A stretch of DNA of 64,000 nt from Blastobasis lacticolella (GCA_905147135.1 LR990067.1:6448001-6512000); one strand, 5' to 3'. Shown: positions 30,986 through 40,420, counted from the stretch's first letter. Numbers and translations are program-made. Notes: generated by a model not told the origin, from the letters alone.

Positions 30986-31563
30986 TTGCCTCTCTCATTT
31001 GAATGAGAAGGGCAAATTAACGATTTTTTGTAATAAAATATACCTACATCATTCTTCATTTCTTTCAACTTTCAACCACTTCCAACGCAGTTTTATATAT
31101 ACCCCTATTAACGCTATTTTCATGAGATTCCATTCTCAAGGACACGAGTGAGGCTTCAAATTATTTTTAAAACGTATGCCTTTTTCTTAAAAATTGGAAT
31201 GCTTATTTCCTTATCGACTTATTCGACTACATTTTCATATTTTTTATAATCAAACATCCCGAATACGTCTTCGTTTGAATAATTATTCGAATGCGTCCTT
31301 CATAGTCGCCCATCTCTAGTAGCGTAGCGGCCATCTTGTTTAAACTACCGCCTTTTTACACGCACTCTCTAATTTGAAGTCACGCTGCGATGATATTAAG
31401 TTATTCCGGGCTTCTGAGATACGCTACCGACGGCGGCGAGTGTAGAGGGTAATGCTTTTTTGTGTGTGTGAGAGAGTGTACTTAAGTGAAAAAATGATAA
31501 AGCCATTTTTGGGTACCGCATAGAGTCGCGTCCTTGAATTGGTGCAACGCGCGGATGATGCCC
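30986..31563. other. Mostly unassigned; REP-1-like end
   Basis: From about 31535, TTGGTGCAACGCGCGGATGA followed by TGCCCC looks like a decayed REP-1 5' half. That makes it the host of the MITE-B that follows. Confidence 0.45.
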
Positions 31564-31856
31564 CTGCGGCCTTAGCCAACAGGTTTCGTTAATCTACAAT
31601 CGTTTGTGGTAGAAAAAATGTATGGTATTTGTAACGTTATCTGACATAAGCTGTTTGTGGTAGAAATTCTTGGTCCATAGACAATTCACGTACTTTCGGT
31701 GTACAAAGGATTATCGCAGATTGGCAGATTGGCGGATGATCCTACACAATCAGAGTCAATGTAGATGTTGGTAGAAATAGTCGAACTTCGACCTGTCAAT
31801 TTTCTACCATACACGCATCACGCAAGCGGAGCTGTCAAAGATGGCTAGACCGGCTG
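31564..31856. mobile_element. MITE-B copy 2
   Basis: It is nearly identical to the copy at 7839 but lacks the first GACATAAGC and carries a short duplication around GATTGGCA near 31722. Its flanks, CCCC at the left and GTATTGCA at the right, are the same words as around copy 1. Confidence 0.85.
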
Positions 31857-32224
31857 GTATTGCAAACGTGTATTGTAGTCATGTGACGGGCGGTTTTGAG
31901 GTCTCCTGTTGGTTGGGCGATACCCGTCGTACGACGATTGTCGCACGACCGTTGCTAATTAGGATCGCGACATAGGGCACTTACCCTAAGTCTAATGACT
32001 TAATTAAAGGAAAAAAAAAACCCTCAATATTAATGACGCAAAGTAATTTTGTAATTAGACCAGCCAGGCATTTGACATTGACATTTAGAATATGTAATAC
32101 CTATGCAACTAATCGGATCTCGTGACTATCCAACAGTCTCAGGGTCCCAGCGGAAGACCTTGGTCACCCTCGCTTCGCCAACGGTATTAGAAAGAGTGGC
32201 GAGCTCGTTGCGATGCTGAAGTAC
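31857..32224. other. No recognised feature
   Basis: GTATTGCAAACG at the start is the likely continuation of the REP-1 host. CGTCGTACGACG at 31926 is a perfect 12-base palindrome. LINE-W-like CCAGCCAGGCATTTGACA occurs at 32060. Confidence 0.4.
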
Positions 32225-32325
32225 GACTAATCTCAAAGTAAGATACGGTCACCCATCCAGTTACCGACATCAGCGTGCGTTGCTTAACTTGTGTTATCGG
32301 ACTTGTTAAGACTTTACTACTAATT
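32225..32325 (-). ncRNA. 5S rRNA-like segment (pseudogene or SINE head)
   Basis: The minus strand reads GTCCGATAACAC, AAGTTAAGCAACG and then, after about 20 bases, CTGGATGGGTGACCG. These correspond in order and spacing to the internal promoter of 5S rRNA (A box AGTTAAGCAACG, C box GGATGGGTGACC). The 5' third and the 3' end of 5S rRNA are not recognisable, so this is not a working 5S gene. It could be a 5S pseudogene or the promoter of a 5S-derived SINE. The sequence continues with GTATCTTACTTTGAG, which is not 5S. Confidence 0.65.
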
Positions 32326-32443
32326 ACGATTATAAATAATAATAATTAGTAATTTTATGCTTAATTTTTTTTTAATGTATTTTGTATGATTGTGTGTGTT
32401 GAGGTATACCTATGGACGTATGTAATTTTTTTGTTTAAATGTT

Positions 32444-32675
32444 GTATTGTGGCATCCAGGCCATGCTGCCCCCGCCGGGCACGGGAAGGAGAGGCCGGCC
32501 CAAGAGTCGATGGCTTGACGTAGTCAAGACTGATATGCGTGCCAATAAGCTCACCACTAGGGATGCCGAAGACCGAGCGAGGTGGGCCAAGAGTGGCAGG
32601 AAGGCGGACCCTGGGCCCTCGCGTACCGCGCGGGGGCGCAGCCGAGACATAACGTCAAGATGATGATAATTGTTG
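32444..32675 (+). pseudogene. RTE-like LINE 3' end
   Basis: A plus frame reads GTGRRGRPKSRWLDVVKTDM, RANKLTTRDAEDRARW and KSGRKADPGPS, then ends after RSRDITSR. GRPK.RWLD, AEDRARW and R.ADPG are the RTE C-terminal landmarks. A GATGATGAT tail follows the stop. Upstream ORF2 is lost. Confidence 0.85.
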
Positions 32676-33130
32676 CGTCCAGTTTACAGTTAAAAAACAA
32701 ATAAAAAAAAATTTAATTATGACGATTATCTATTCAAAATGGCGCCCCAAAGTTTTAATATTGCTCTAATAGTTAGCTCAAATCTGAAGATAAAGCTCTA
32801 AGGCTTCAGGGTGGCCGGTAAACGGCTGTCAAAACAAGAACACTGTAATTCGATCACCCTGAACACGTACAGGGTGTTACAGTGAGTTTAATTGAATTTT
32901 AGATTGGATGTCGCCGGTATTATGCGGGAGTGTAAAATAACCGTTCAGGCAAAAATGTAGGCAGATTTTTGCGCTTATGAATTTCGATGGAAACGCTTAT
33001 CGGAGAATAATGGCCGACGTTATTTTTGTTTTTAATTGTTTTGGGTGTAATCAAATTTTATTTATAAATTATGATAAATGTAACATGTTAAATTGTTTTA
33101 AGTTAGGTTTGAAGACTTTAATGGTTATAT
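32676..33130. other. No recognised feature
   Basis: CAGGGTGTTACAGTGAG and AT-rich DNA. No conserved frame was seen. Confidence 0.4.
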
Positions 33131-33508
33131 ACCCCTTACACTCATGGGTGTCGTACAAGGCGACTAATGTTTTCGAGGTAAAAGATCAAGAGTCTCCGTA
33201 GTCTGGAAAATGGACAGCAGTTTTACTACACATATTATCGGGTTTGTTACCACGGTTAGTATTGTTTTTACCTCGATATTTCGACGCAGTTGCATGCGTC
33301 ATGGTCATATGTGTAGTGAAAGTGTAGTGAATAACCACGAAAGTCTTAAAACCTATAATGGACAGCAGCATTTTCGATTGTTATATTTAAACACTGCGTC
33401 CTCCAACCCGGCTGCCAAGCGTGGAGATTACGGCAATAACCTCCCCTTCCGTGGGAGAGGCCCTAAGTTCTGCAGTGGACAATTACGGGCTGTGATGATG
33501 ATGATGAA
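33131..33508 (+). mobile_element. GAT-SINE interrupted by a 136-bp insertion
   Basis: The 5' part (CACTCATGGGTGTCGTACAA to GGAAAATGGACAGCAG) and the 3' part (from CAGCATTTTCGATTG to a GATGATGATGATG tail) are one element. AATGGACAGCAG occurs at 33209-33220 and again at 33357-33368, enclosing the foreign DNA. Confidence 0.85.
33221..33356. mobile_element. 136-bp insertion with 12-bp target duplication
   Basis: It lies between two copies of AATGGACAGCAG. It contains TTATCGGGTTTGTTACCACG, GTGTAGTGAAAGTGTAGTGA and CCACGAAAGTCTTAAAACCT. The same words occur at 33523-33647 and 48124-48202, so it belongs to a small dispersed family. Confidence 0.8.
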
Positions 33509-33522
33509 TGGTTATACACTAC

Positions 33523-33647
33523 ACTTTCATCGCACATGTTATCACCACAGTTAGTATTATACAGGGTTTATTATTACGATTAGTATTATTTTTTCTCTAA
33601 TAAATACTAACCGTGGTAAGAAACCCGATAACATGTGCGATGAAAGT
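33523..33647. repeat. Foldback with 21-bp perfect arms
   Basis: The arms are 33523-33543 and 33627-33647 (core CATCGCACATGTTATC). CCAC(A/G)GTTAGTATT lies on the inner side of both arms. The sequence is related to the 33221-33356 insertion and starts 15 bases after the GAT-SINE tail. Confidence 0.85.
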
Positions 33648-34017
33648 GATTTAAATTATTTGTATTTTTCAACTAATACATAATTCTAATCTGTTAGCAA
33701 ATAAAAATAAAAATATGGCTGTTTTGCGCTTATGGCTGTGCCTCTCATTTATTATCGTACAAAAATATATTCAGTGCTAAGATTATGTCTCTAGACAGGC
33801 ATATATTATCAGCATCAGAAGGTACTGTAAATAGTTATTTATCAGTAATGTAAATAATTCTGTAAGATCATCACTCGAAACTACGGATATCGGAAGCTCA
33901 TTACGATTTACGGGATTAGAGAGCAGTTTTCCTGACCCCGCCCTGACCCCTCTCTGACCCCTCCTTGACCCGAAAATTGTACCTCGTACCCAAACTTTCC
34001 TAATTAAATACGTATCT
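33648..34017. other. No gene; small CTGACCCC cluster
   Basis: CCTGACCCC, CCCTGACCCC, CTCTGACCCC and CCTTGACCC follow one another at 33930-33972. Confidence 0.45.
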
Positions 34018-34885
34018 GTCGCAGCCATCTGGTAAAATCAGCCATTTGATGAGAAGGCTAGTCCGTTAATTAACCGCCGGCATTCAATTGAATGTCTAGG
34101 CCGATCGTTGATTTAAGTAACATCGCTCAACGTTTAACTAGTTGGCTTATTAAAGCCAGCCCTTTGGAGACGGCTGAAGTAAAATAAGGCAGGTGATTTA
34201 AATTTGGTTGAAATTTTATCTACTGCTGCGCTGGTAGTCATCAAAACAAATCTGGCGTCGCACAGCAAGCAATGTATTTTTTTCGTTTTAACTAAATTTA
34301 AAATGTGGCACCTACGTGCTTTTAAGTAAGAATTGACATAACTTTAAGTAAGAGGTCAGGTAACTTAAAATGTTCATTTTCTTTTTATACTTACCTTTAA
34401 TTAGAAATGCCAAACTTTTGTGTCATTTTATATTTAATATAGTAAAATAAGAAAGTGCACTGTGGCTGTTGTTCCTATTACATAGTTACAAGTAGTAAAT
34501 AAGTTATAAATTTAAAGTTTTTATTAAATATTTTACTGAGTTAAATACTGTTATAGGTACCTACTCACAATACAATTAATTGTATACCTACTTATTAAAT
34601 ATCTTGCCACTAATAATGTTTTATTAAATAAAAGTGATCTTTATTAAATCATTATCTTTTATGTTAAGTAAAGTTTACCATTTAAGTTACCAGCGAACTT
34701 ATGGTCACTCTAACCAACCATCTGTATACCCTTTAACAAAACGGCTAAATAACTTTCAGCCAAGTAGTTAAACGTTACGTTCGACAACTTGGCTAGTTAT
34801 ACTTTAGCCATTTAATTAAATGCCGGCGTTTTATTAATGGACTAGTCTTCTAATTAAATGGCTGATTTAACCAGTTGGCTGCGAC
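34018..34885. mobile_element. 868-bp inverted-repeat element
   Basis: The ends are GTCGCAGCC and GGCTGCGAC. The outer roughly 130 bp on each side are imperfect inverted repeats sharing AAATCAGCCATTT, GACTAGTCC (one mismatch), CGCCGGCATT and ACGTTTAACTA. The 450-bp centre is AT-rich and non-coding. The flanks read GTATCT and ATATCT, a possible degenerate 6-bp duplication. The superfamily is undetermined. Confidence 0.8.
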
Positions 34886-35144
34886 ATATCTATTATAAAG
34901 AACAGACAGACTTTTTTCACAAACAAAATATTTATGAACAAATGGTTTAGTTCACATCACCAATAAATAAATAAATAAACTTAAACCAACGAAACAAGTG
35001 TTTTTACTCCACCCTATAATTTATGCACAGGGTGTATGTAAATACGTGTCAGAAAATAGACGCCCTGTATATGTGCATATAGCTCATATCCTGTGAGTCG
35101 TGGCACCAAATGGGCTACCATAAGCTGGAAGCGGCTTTTATCCA

Positions 35145-35265
35145 ACAGGTTCAGTTGGTTAATATGCCGATCGGCCATGCAGTGGTCCCGGGTTTGATTC
35201 CCGCACAAATTGAAACGATGAGTTTTAATTTCTGTTACTGGTCTGAGTTTTGTATGTATATTATG
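35145..35265 (+). mobile_element. Gly-SINE 5' half (split by REP-3)
   Basis: GTTCAGTTGGTTAATATGCC, CCCGGGTTTGATTCCCG and TGAGTTTTAATTTCTG lead to TGTATGTATATTATGTA. Its other half starts near 35461. Confidence 0.8.
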
Positions 35266-35460
35266 TACTAGCGGGCCCGGCGCGACTTCGTTCGCGTGAC
35301 GTCTTGGCCCGACCTCTACCTTACACCTACTTTACCCCAACCTACCCTTTCTTCTTGCCTATAAACCTTGCTTTTGAATTACTATATTGGTGAAAACCGC
35401 ATTAACATCCGTTGCGTATTTTAAAAGATGTAAGCTTACATATATACAGACAGTCTTTGA
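35266..35460 (+). repeat. REP-3 copy inside a Gly-SINE
   Basis: CTAGCGGGCCCGGCGCGACT through CTACCTTACACCTACTTTAC and AACATCCGTTGCGTATTTTA to ATATATACAGACAG. This shows REP-3 is a discrete mobile unit. Confidence 0.75.
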
Positions 35461-35600
35461 TTTATACTACATATACCTAGATGTATTTAATGAATATATA
35501 TGCAGTTTATCAGGTTTCTGGCACTCATAACACAAGCTTCGCTTACTTTGGCGCTAGATGACGTTCTGTGAATTGTCCAATCATAATTATTTATTTAAAT
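35461..35600 (+). mobile_element. Gly-SINE 3' half
   Basis: TATTTAATGAATATATATGC, GGCACTCATAACACAAGCTT and GGCGCTAGATGACG complete the SINE begun at 35145. Confidence 0.78.
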
Positions 35601-35604
35601 TTCT

Positions 35605-35685
35605 TTATTTATGCCTCATGTCTGTAATTGCGCTGGCTACCGCATCCTTCAAACCGGAACAGTGAACAACAACGAACATTTTAAA
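35605..35685 (-). repeat. REP-2 fragment
   Basis: TGCCTCATGTCTGTAATTGC and CTGGCTACCGCATCCTTCAA are the middle of REP-2 in reverse. Confidence 0.7.
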
Positions 35686-36004
35686 ACATTATATTTTAAC
35701 AACATATCGAAATGGTGAAAGTTAATTCATGAAAAATCAAGCCACCTCCACACTAGCCCGCCCCAAACATTGCGTGCTAAGGAGTTATGGCTTCTTCAAC
35801 GCAGAGCGATCTGAGGCTAAACTGACGTGACAGCGGTTTTATTGAAAAAAAAAGCAAGACTATAACAGGTTTATTTGATGTAGGTAGTCCAGGGATTAAA
35901 ATTTTAATAGAAAAGGGGTTTTTAAAGCTAGTTGCGGGATCTTATCTTTGTCTTCCTATAGAGTACATTTTTTAAACTTTAGTAAGCATTTACCTTATAT
36001 CCGA

Positions 36005-36232
36005 CATCATCATCACAGTCCATGGCAGTCCACTACAGGATTTAGGGCCTCTCCCGCAAAAGAGGAGGTTATTGCCATAATCTTCAGGCTTGGCAGGCGG
36101 GTTGGAGATCGCAGTGTTATAAATGTATCAATGGCAAACGCTGCTGCCCATTTTCCTGTCTACGGAGACTCTAGATCTTTTGCCTCGAAAACATTAGTCG
36201 CCTTGTACGACACCCACGAGTGTAAAGGGTCT
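36005..36232 (-). mobile_element. GAT-SINE, 5'-shortened
   Basis: It runs from CATCATCATCACAGTCCATG to CGACACCCACGAGTGTAAAG in reverse. The GGTTGGTGCTATTCTACTCT end is missing at the join with LINE-Y. Confidence 0.82.
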
Positions 36233-36235
36233 TTT

Positions 36236-36430
36236 TATGTTATTTAGCAGACAAACAGGCAAGCGGGCCACCTGATGAAAAGTGGTCACCGCCGCCTATA
36301 GCCATTAGCAATACCAGGGGAGTCACCAATGCGTTGCCCGCCTCCGAAGAGACCTCTACTATAACCTCTTGAACGATCCCATGTCATAGTCCAAAGGAAA
36401 CATTTTTAAATTTTAGGAAGAACATTCCAT
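36236..36430 (-). pseudogene. LINE-Y 3' end
   Basis: AGGCAAGCGGGCCACCTGAT, TGCGTTGCCCGCCTCCGAAG and ATCCCATGTCATAGTCCAAA encode, on the minus strand, the DYDMGS segment and the GRQRIG region. It abuts the GAT-SINE directly. Confidence 0.7.
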
Positions 36431-36504
36431 ACAGCCGAATTAGCCGAATAAGCCATGATGTAAGGCTTACAAGCTTGTAATGGTATCCTAACAAACTGTA
36501 AAAT

Positions 36505-36590
36505 ATGGAGATTACGGCAATACAATTTTCGTGGGAGAAGTCCTAAGTCCTGCAGTGGACTGTTATAGGCTGTGATGATGATTATTTTTA
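36505..36590 (+). mobile_element. GAT-SINE 3' end fragment
   Basis: TATGGAGATTACGGCAATAC, CGTGGGAGAAGTCCTAAGTC and GGCTGTGATGATGATTATT are the last third of the family. Confidence 0.75.
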
Positions 36591-37009
36591 AGCAGATTTT
36601 TTACAATTTTACATTTGTATGACACTCTTGTCGAAAATCCCTTCGCTATTCTACCGGACACACCTAATTAAGTGGTTAAATTTTATTTAATTACGTGAGT
36701 AGGTAAACACTTTTTATTTAAGGAAAAAGTGTATTTTGTCTCTAAATAGCTCTTATTTTACCCAAAGAAAGTGTTACCGCTGTATTGCTAAAATGTAGTA
36801 GAAATAAACTTATTCTCAACGATCTTTGCCAAACCTTTATTGTCCAAGATAGTTTTCAATGGGTGTTACGTAACTGGTAAACTTCTTTTTTATTTAGATT
36901 TCATAATAATGTTGTAACATAGTCAAAATAAAAACTTAAAACTAGATATCCGTATAACTTTGTCATAACATTTAACCCAGATGTTTAACCCACTCTTTCC
37001 CGGTGCAAA
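36591..37009. other. No recognised feature
   Basis: AT-rich with no shared repeat. Confidence 0.4.
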
Positions 37010-37062
37010 GGTGCCTATAACACTAGCAGCGTTGCCACGCTGAATGGCAACGGACAACCTAT
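37010..37062. repeat. REP-7 copy
   Basis: GCAAAGGTGCCTATAACACT and AGCAGCGTTGCCACGCTGAA match 61343-61400 (GCAAAGGTGCCCATAACACT, AGCAGCGTTGCCACGCTGGA). Nature unknown. Confidence 0.6.
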
Positions 37063-37289
37063 GTTTTCAATTACATTTTTAAGAGAGATAATTAGCTAGA
37101 GAACATGTCGAATTCGAGATATAAAAGAGCGAAAATAGGCCTCCAGATCTGCATTAGTTACGACCAGAAGGCTGGCTTCTACTTGTATCAGTAGGTAAGT
37201 TTCGCCATTCACCCAGCAAGACAACGCCGTCAGCCTCCTCTGTCACCTTCCTCAGCGTCCTAAGGCCTATCACTATAAATAATATTTTA

Positions 37290-37435
37290 GTTCATCATCA
37301 CAGCCCATAACAGTCCACTGCAGGACTAAGGGCCTCTCCCACGAAAGGGGAGGTTATTGCCATAATATCCATGCTTGGAGATCGCAGTGGAGGGCCTTCT
37401 CTTGATCTTTTGCCTCGAAAACATTAGCCGCCCAT
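37290..37435 (-). mobile_element. GAT-SINE with internal deletion
   Basis: The CATCATCACAGCCCATAACA tail and GATCTTTTGCCTCGAAAACA are joined with about 70 bp missing after GGAGATCGCAGTG. Confidence 0.75.
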
Positions 37436-37444
37436 TACACTCCT

Positions 37445-37546
37445 GCAAAGACAGAGTGAATAGTCTGCTTCTAGACAGGCAGGCTCCATCTTTGGCTGCA
37501 CCGTCGCTTCTCATCAGGTGTAGTGGCGGTCAAATGCTGCCTTGTA
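37445..37546 (+). pseudogene. LINE-W C-terminal remnant
   Basis: A plus frame reads KDRVNSLLLDRQAPSLAAPS then LLIRCSGGQM. The terminal stop is replaced by Cys. Confidence 0.65.
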
Positions 37547-37571
37547 AGTAGTAGTTGCCTTGTTATCAGGT

Positions 37572-37808
37572 GGCATTACTCTGTCAAGCCTGAGGAGTCC
37601 GTATGGGCGAGTACCACCGCCTTATCTATTTCTGCCGCCAAGCAACAATGCTTGGATTGTTGTGTTCCGGTTTGAATGATAAGGTAGCCAGCGAAATTAC
37701 AGGCGTGAGGCATTTCATCTTAGTCCTCACAGTGACAACGCACCTTGTAGGTATTATAGGCGACAGTTACCACTTACCATCAGGTGGGTTGTCTGCTCAT
37801 TTGTCAGG
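37572..37808 (+). repeat. REP-2, fullest copy
   Basis: GTCAAGCCTGAGGAGTCCGT, CCGCCTTATCTATTTCTGCC, TCCGGTTTGAATGATAAGGT, CCTCACAGTGACAACGCACC and CACTTACCATCAGGTGGGTT are in order. The 108-codon frame across it is not conserved in other copies. Confidence 0.8.
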
Positions 37809-38372
37809 TATACACATAAAAATAGCTGTTTTATTTCATAAAATGATTAACACCAGTTTCTCATCACCAATAACTGTTCCCACATTTTTATTAGGAGATA
37901 CTTTTACTGTAACCAAAGCAACATCTTAATTAATGGCTTAAATGTTTTTATTGGTTTTTAAATTGAACGAAATTAATTCATACGGTGTAGAGATTAGATG
38001 CCAAGTGATTACTTCCTCGTTTAATCTGTTTTGGGATCTTCTATCAAGAGATTATGGAAAATATCCGGCATTCAATGTAAGTTTATACCATACTTAAGCC
38101 TATGGCTTTGTCTGCGTTTTTTATTCTACTTTTAATTATTCGTGATAAAAGTTTTTAAGAGCTTAGGTTGTCCGTAATTTCTTTTTTCTTATGTACGTAT
38201 TAAAAATCTTAAAAAAACTGTTTTTTTACTTATTTAGTCTTTTTTTTGTGATTTTGTATTAATTTTTTTTTCTTTTTTGTACATTATATTTTGTGGTGTT
38301 GTTTTCCTGAGCAATTAATATTTTCTATTCTATTCTGTTATTATTATGTAGAATATAACATAGGTAAGCTGT
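37809..38372. other. AT-rich DNA without recognised features
   Basis: Contains a GTACATTATATTTTGTGGTG phrase and long T runs. Confidence 0.4.
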
Positions 38373-38445
38373 AATCTATCCCGAAATTCAATGAAGTTCC
38401 CGCTGGAACAAGTCGAAGATCAAAGTCGCAGACAAAAGCTAGTTA
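38373..38445 (+). repeat. REP-8 fragment
   Basis: ATCCCGAAATTCAATGAAGT, CCCGCTGGAA and GACAAAAGCTAGTTAAA parallel 46325-46412 (ATCCCGAAACTCAATGTGGT, CGGGCAAAAGCTATAG). Confidence 0.5.
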
Positions 38446-38740
38446 AATAAAAAAAACTAAATTAAACCGGATTACAAATAAGTAAAACCTCATCAAAGTA
38501 GTTCCATGCTTTAGGGAGCTACTATGCTTTAGACAGACACACAGATATACAAGTGTACTTGAAAAAATGTCGGGGTTTAAAAGGACAAATACTCAAACCG
38601 ACTCTTCAATAACATACATATATAGATACATAGATACTTATTACGAAGCTCATTTTAAAAAGAGAACTTGATAACGGAAATGCAGGCCGTTCTACAAATA
38701 TTTCGATCGATGAGTGATCAAGATTCAATCTCAGACCATT

Positions 38741-38758
38741 TTTTCTTACGTAAGAAAA
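38741..38758. repeat. 18-base perfect palindrome
   Basis: TTTTCTTACGTAAGAAAA is its own reverse complement. Confidence 0.85.
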
Positions 38759-39026
38759 TATTACGTATGTGAGAATATTCTGTTTGGATAAATTAAAAAT
38801 AATCTTAGTTAAATAATCAGATAAATGATCTGCTCCAAAAAGGGCAGGTCAGGTGTACCTTCAACCTGCGTAAATGCATGAAAAGATGTATGAATGTGGA
38901 AGAGGTAAATTTATCAAATTATCGGTAGTCTAGAAAGTTTTCACCTAAGCGGACAAATGGCGACAAGCATTTAGACACTTACCAAAAAGTGTTTTGTGCT
39001 AGTTTACAATCTCACAACACAGATCC

Positions 39027-39471
39027 CTTTCAACTAGAGTTGCCAACCCTACTATAAAATATAGTATCCTACTATATTAGGAGTCTACCTACTATAAATT
39101 AAAAATTAAAATATAGTAGGCGAAACTACTATATTTAATTAGCACCACATTACCACTTACCGCAAAACGGAACGCGTCCATAAGATCCTCTAAAGAAAAG
39201 ATTTCCTGATTCAAATCGAATATTTCAGAACGATATTGAGTCTTGACATTTGTATGACGTGACGTCAAACTCAAGTCAAATAAAACAAAACAGCTGTGAG
39301 GCTCAATGTAGCAGAAAATATACATTTAAGAAATAATATAGGCACGTACATTTTATTTAAAAAACCTAATATATATTTTTTAATTAATTTCCTACCTACT
39401 ATATTTTTATGGCTTCTAAACCCGAAAATACTATATTTGGTCAAAAAAAAGTTGGCAACCCTACTTTCAAC
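39027..39471. mobile_element. hAT-like MITE with 8-bp duplication CTTTCAAC
   Basis: The element is 39035-39463 (429 bp). The left end is TAGAGTTGCCAAC and the reverse complement of the right end is TAGGGTTGCCAAC. AAATATAGTA follows on both inner sides. CTTTCAAC lies exactly at 39027-39034 and 39464-39471. Eight-base duplications with (C/T)AGGGTTG-type ends are characteristic of hAT transposons. The 77-codon frame inside has no transposase signature I can name. Confidence 0.92.
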
Positions 39472-39634
39472 CCATAGAACTAGTTTAGACTAGTCTCTAT
39501 CATGAACGTTTGCTGTAACTCTATTTAATAAAATCCAGTGAAAATATTTGACATCGTCATCTATATATTATTATCAATGCGAAACTTCTTTTAGTTACTA
39601 CCTTAACTTTTTAAGTCTTAAGTTAACCATAGCT

Positions 39635-39678
39635 TGTAATTCTTATAGGCTACTTGCCAGTAGCCTATAAGAATTACA
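39635..39678. repeat. Perfect 20-bp hairpin at the minisatellite edge
   Basis: Arm 39635-39654 is TGTAATTCTTATAGGCTACT, loop TGCC, and arm 39659-39678 is its exact reverse complement. The right arm overlaps the first unit of the 22-bp array. Confidence 0.92.
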
Positions 39679-40256
39679 GGCTAGCGGCTTAAGAATTACA
39701 GCCTAGCGGCTTAAGAATTACAGACTTTCCTCTTAAGAATTACAGGCTAGCGGCTTAAGAATTACAGACTTTCCTCTTAAGAATTACAGGCTAGCGGCTT
39801 AAGAATTACAGGCTAGCGGCTTAAGAATCACAGGCTAGCGGCTAAAGAATTACAGGTTAGCGGCTTAAGAATTACAGGCTAGCGGCTTAAGAATTATAGG
39901 CTAGCGGCCTAAGAATTACAGGCTAGCGGCTTAAGAATTACAGGCTAGCGGCTTGAGAATTACAGACTAGAGGCTTAAGAATAACAGGCTAGCAGCTTAA
40001 GAATTACAGGCTAGCGGCTTAAGAATTACAGGCTAGCGGCTTAAGAATTACAGGCTAGCGGCTTAAGAATTACAGGCTAGATTCTTAAGAATTACAGGCT
40101 AGCGGCTTGAGAATTACAGACTAGAGGCTTAAGAATAACAGGCTAGCAGCTTAAGAATTACAGGCTAGCGACTTAAGAATTACAGGCTAGCGGCTTAAGA
40201 ATTACAGGCTAGATTCTTAAGAATTACAGGCTAGCGGCTTAAGAATTACAGGCTAG
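39669..40256. repeat. Minisatellite, 22-bp unit, 26 full copies
   Basis: The unit begins AAGAATTACAGGCTAGCGG and ends CTT. Twenty-six units fill 39669-40240 with no net insertion or deletion, and a 16-base partial unit follows. Variants ACTTTCCT, GATT and ACTAGAGG mark individual units. A block with GAGAATTACAGACTAGAGG then AATAACAGGCTAGCAG recurs 154 bp (seven units) apart, so part of the array was duplicated as a larger block. Confidence 0.97.
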
Positions 40257-40263
40257 GCTAATT

Positions 40264-40281
40264 AGCGGGTAGCTACCCGCT
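40264..40281. repeat. 18-base perfect palindrome
   Basis: AGCGGGTAGCTACCCGCT, eight bases after the minisatellite. Confidence 0.9.
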
Positions 40282-40420
40282 ACGGATTCGCACGGGTTCT
40301 TTCAGCTTTTCTTTGTAAGTATCAACATATACCATACATTTATACCTTCTGGAAGAAATTATCTAGCTGATTGTGAAAACCACTTCAAAATCCGTAGCGC
40401 GTTTTTTAAAACCGGGTTTT
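40282..40420 (+). repeat. REP-3-like fragment
   Basis: GGATTCGCACGGGTTCTTTC and AAAATCCGTAGCGCG resemble the start and middle of REP-3. Confidence 0.45.

Noticed and set aside
32225..32325. Functional 5S rRNA gene
   Set aside because: The 5' third and 3' end are missing and the spacing region between A and C boxes has diverged.
33210..33554. 114-codon plus-strand open frame
   Set aside because: It runs through a non-coding GAT-SINE and its insertion; other GAT-SINE copies are not open in this frame.
37603..37929. 108-codon plus-strand open frame
   Set aside because: It covers REP-2, whose other copies carry stops in the same frame.
39669..40256. The 22-bp array as a CRISPR
   Set aside because: Units are directly adjacent with no unique spacers, and the surroundings are eukaryotic repeats.
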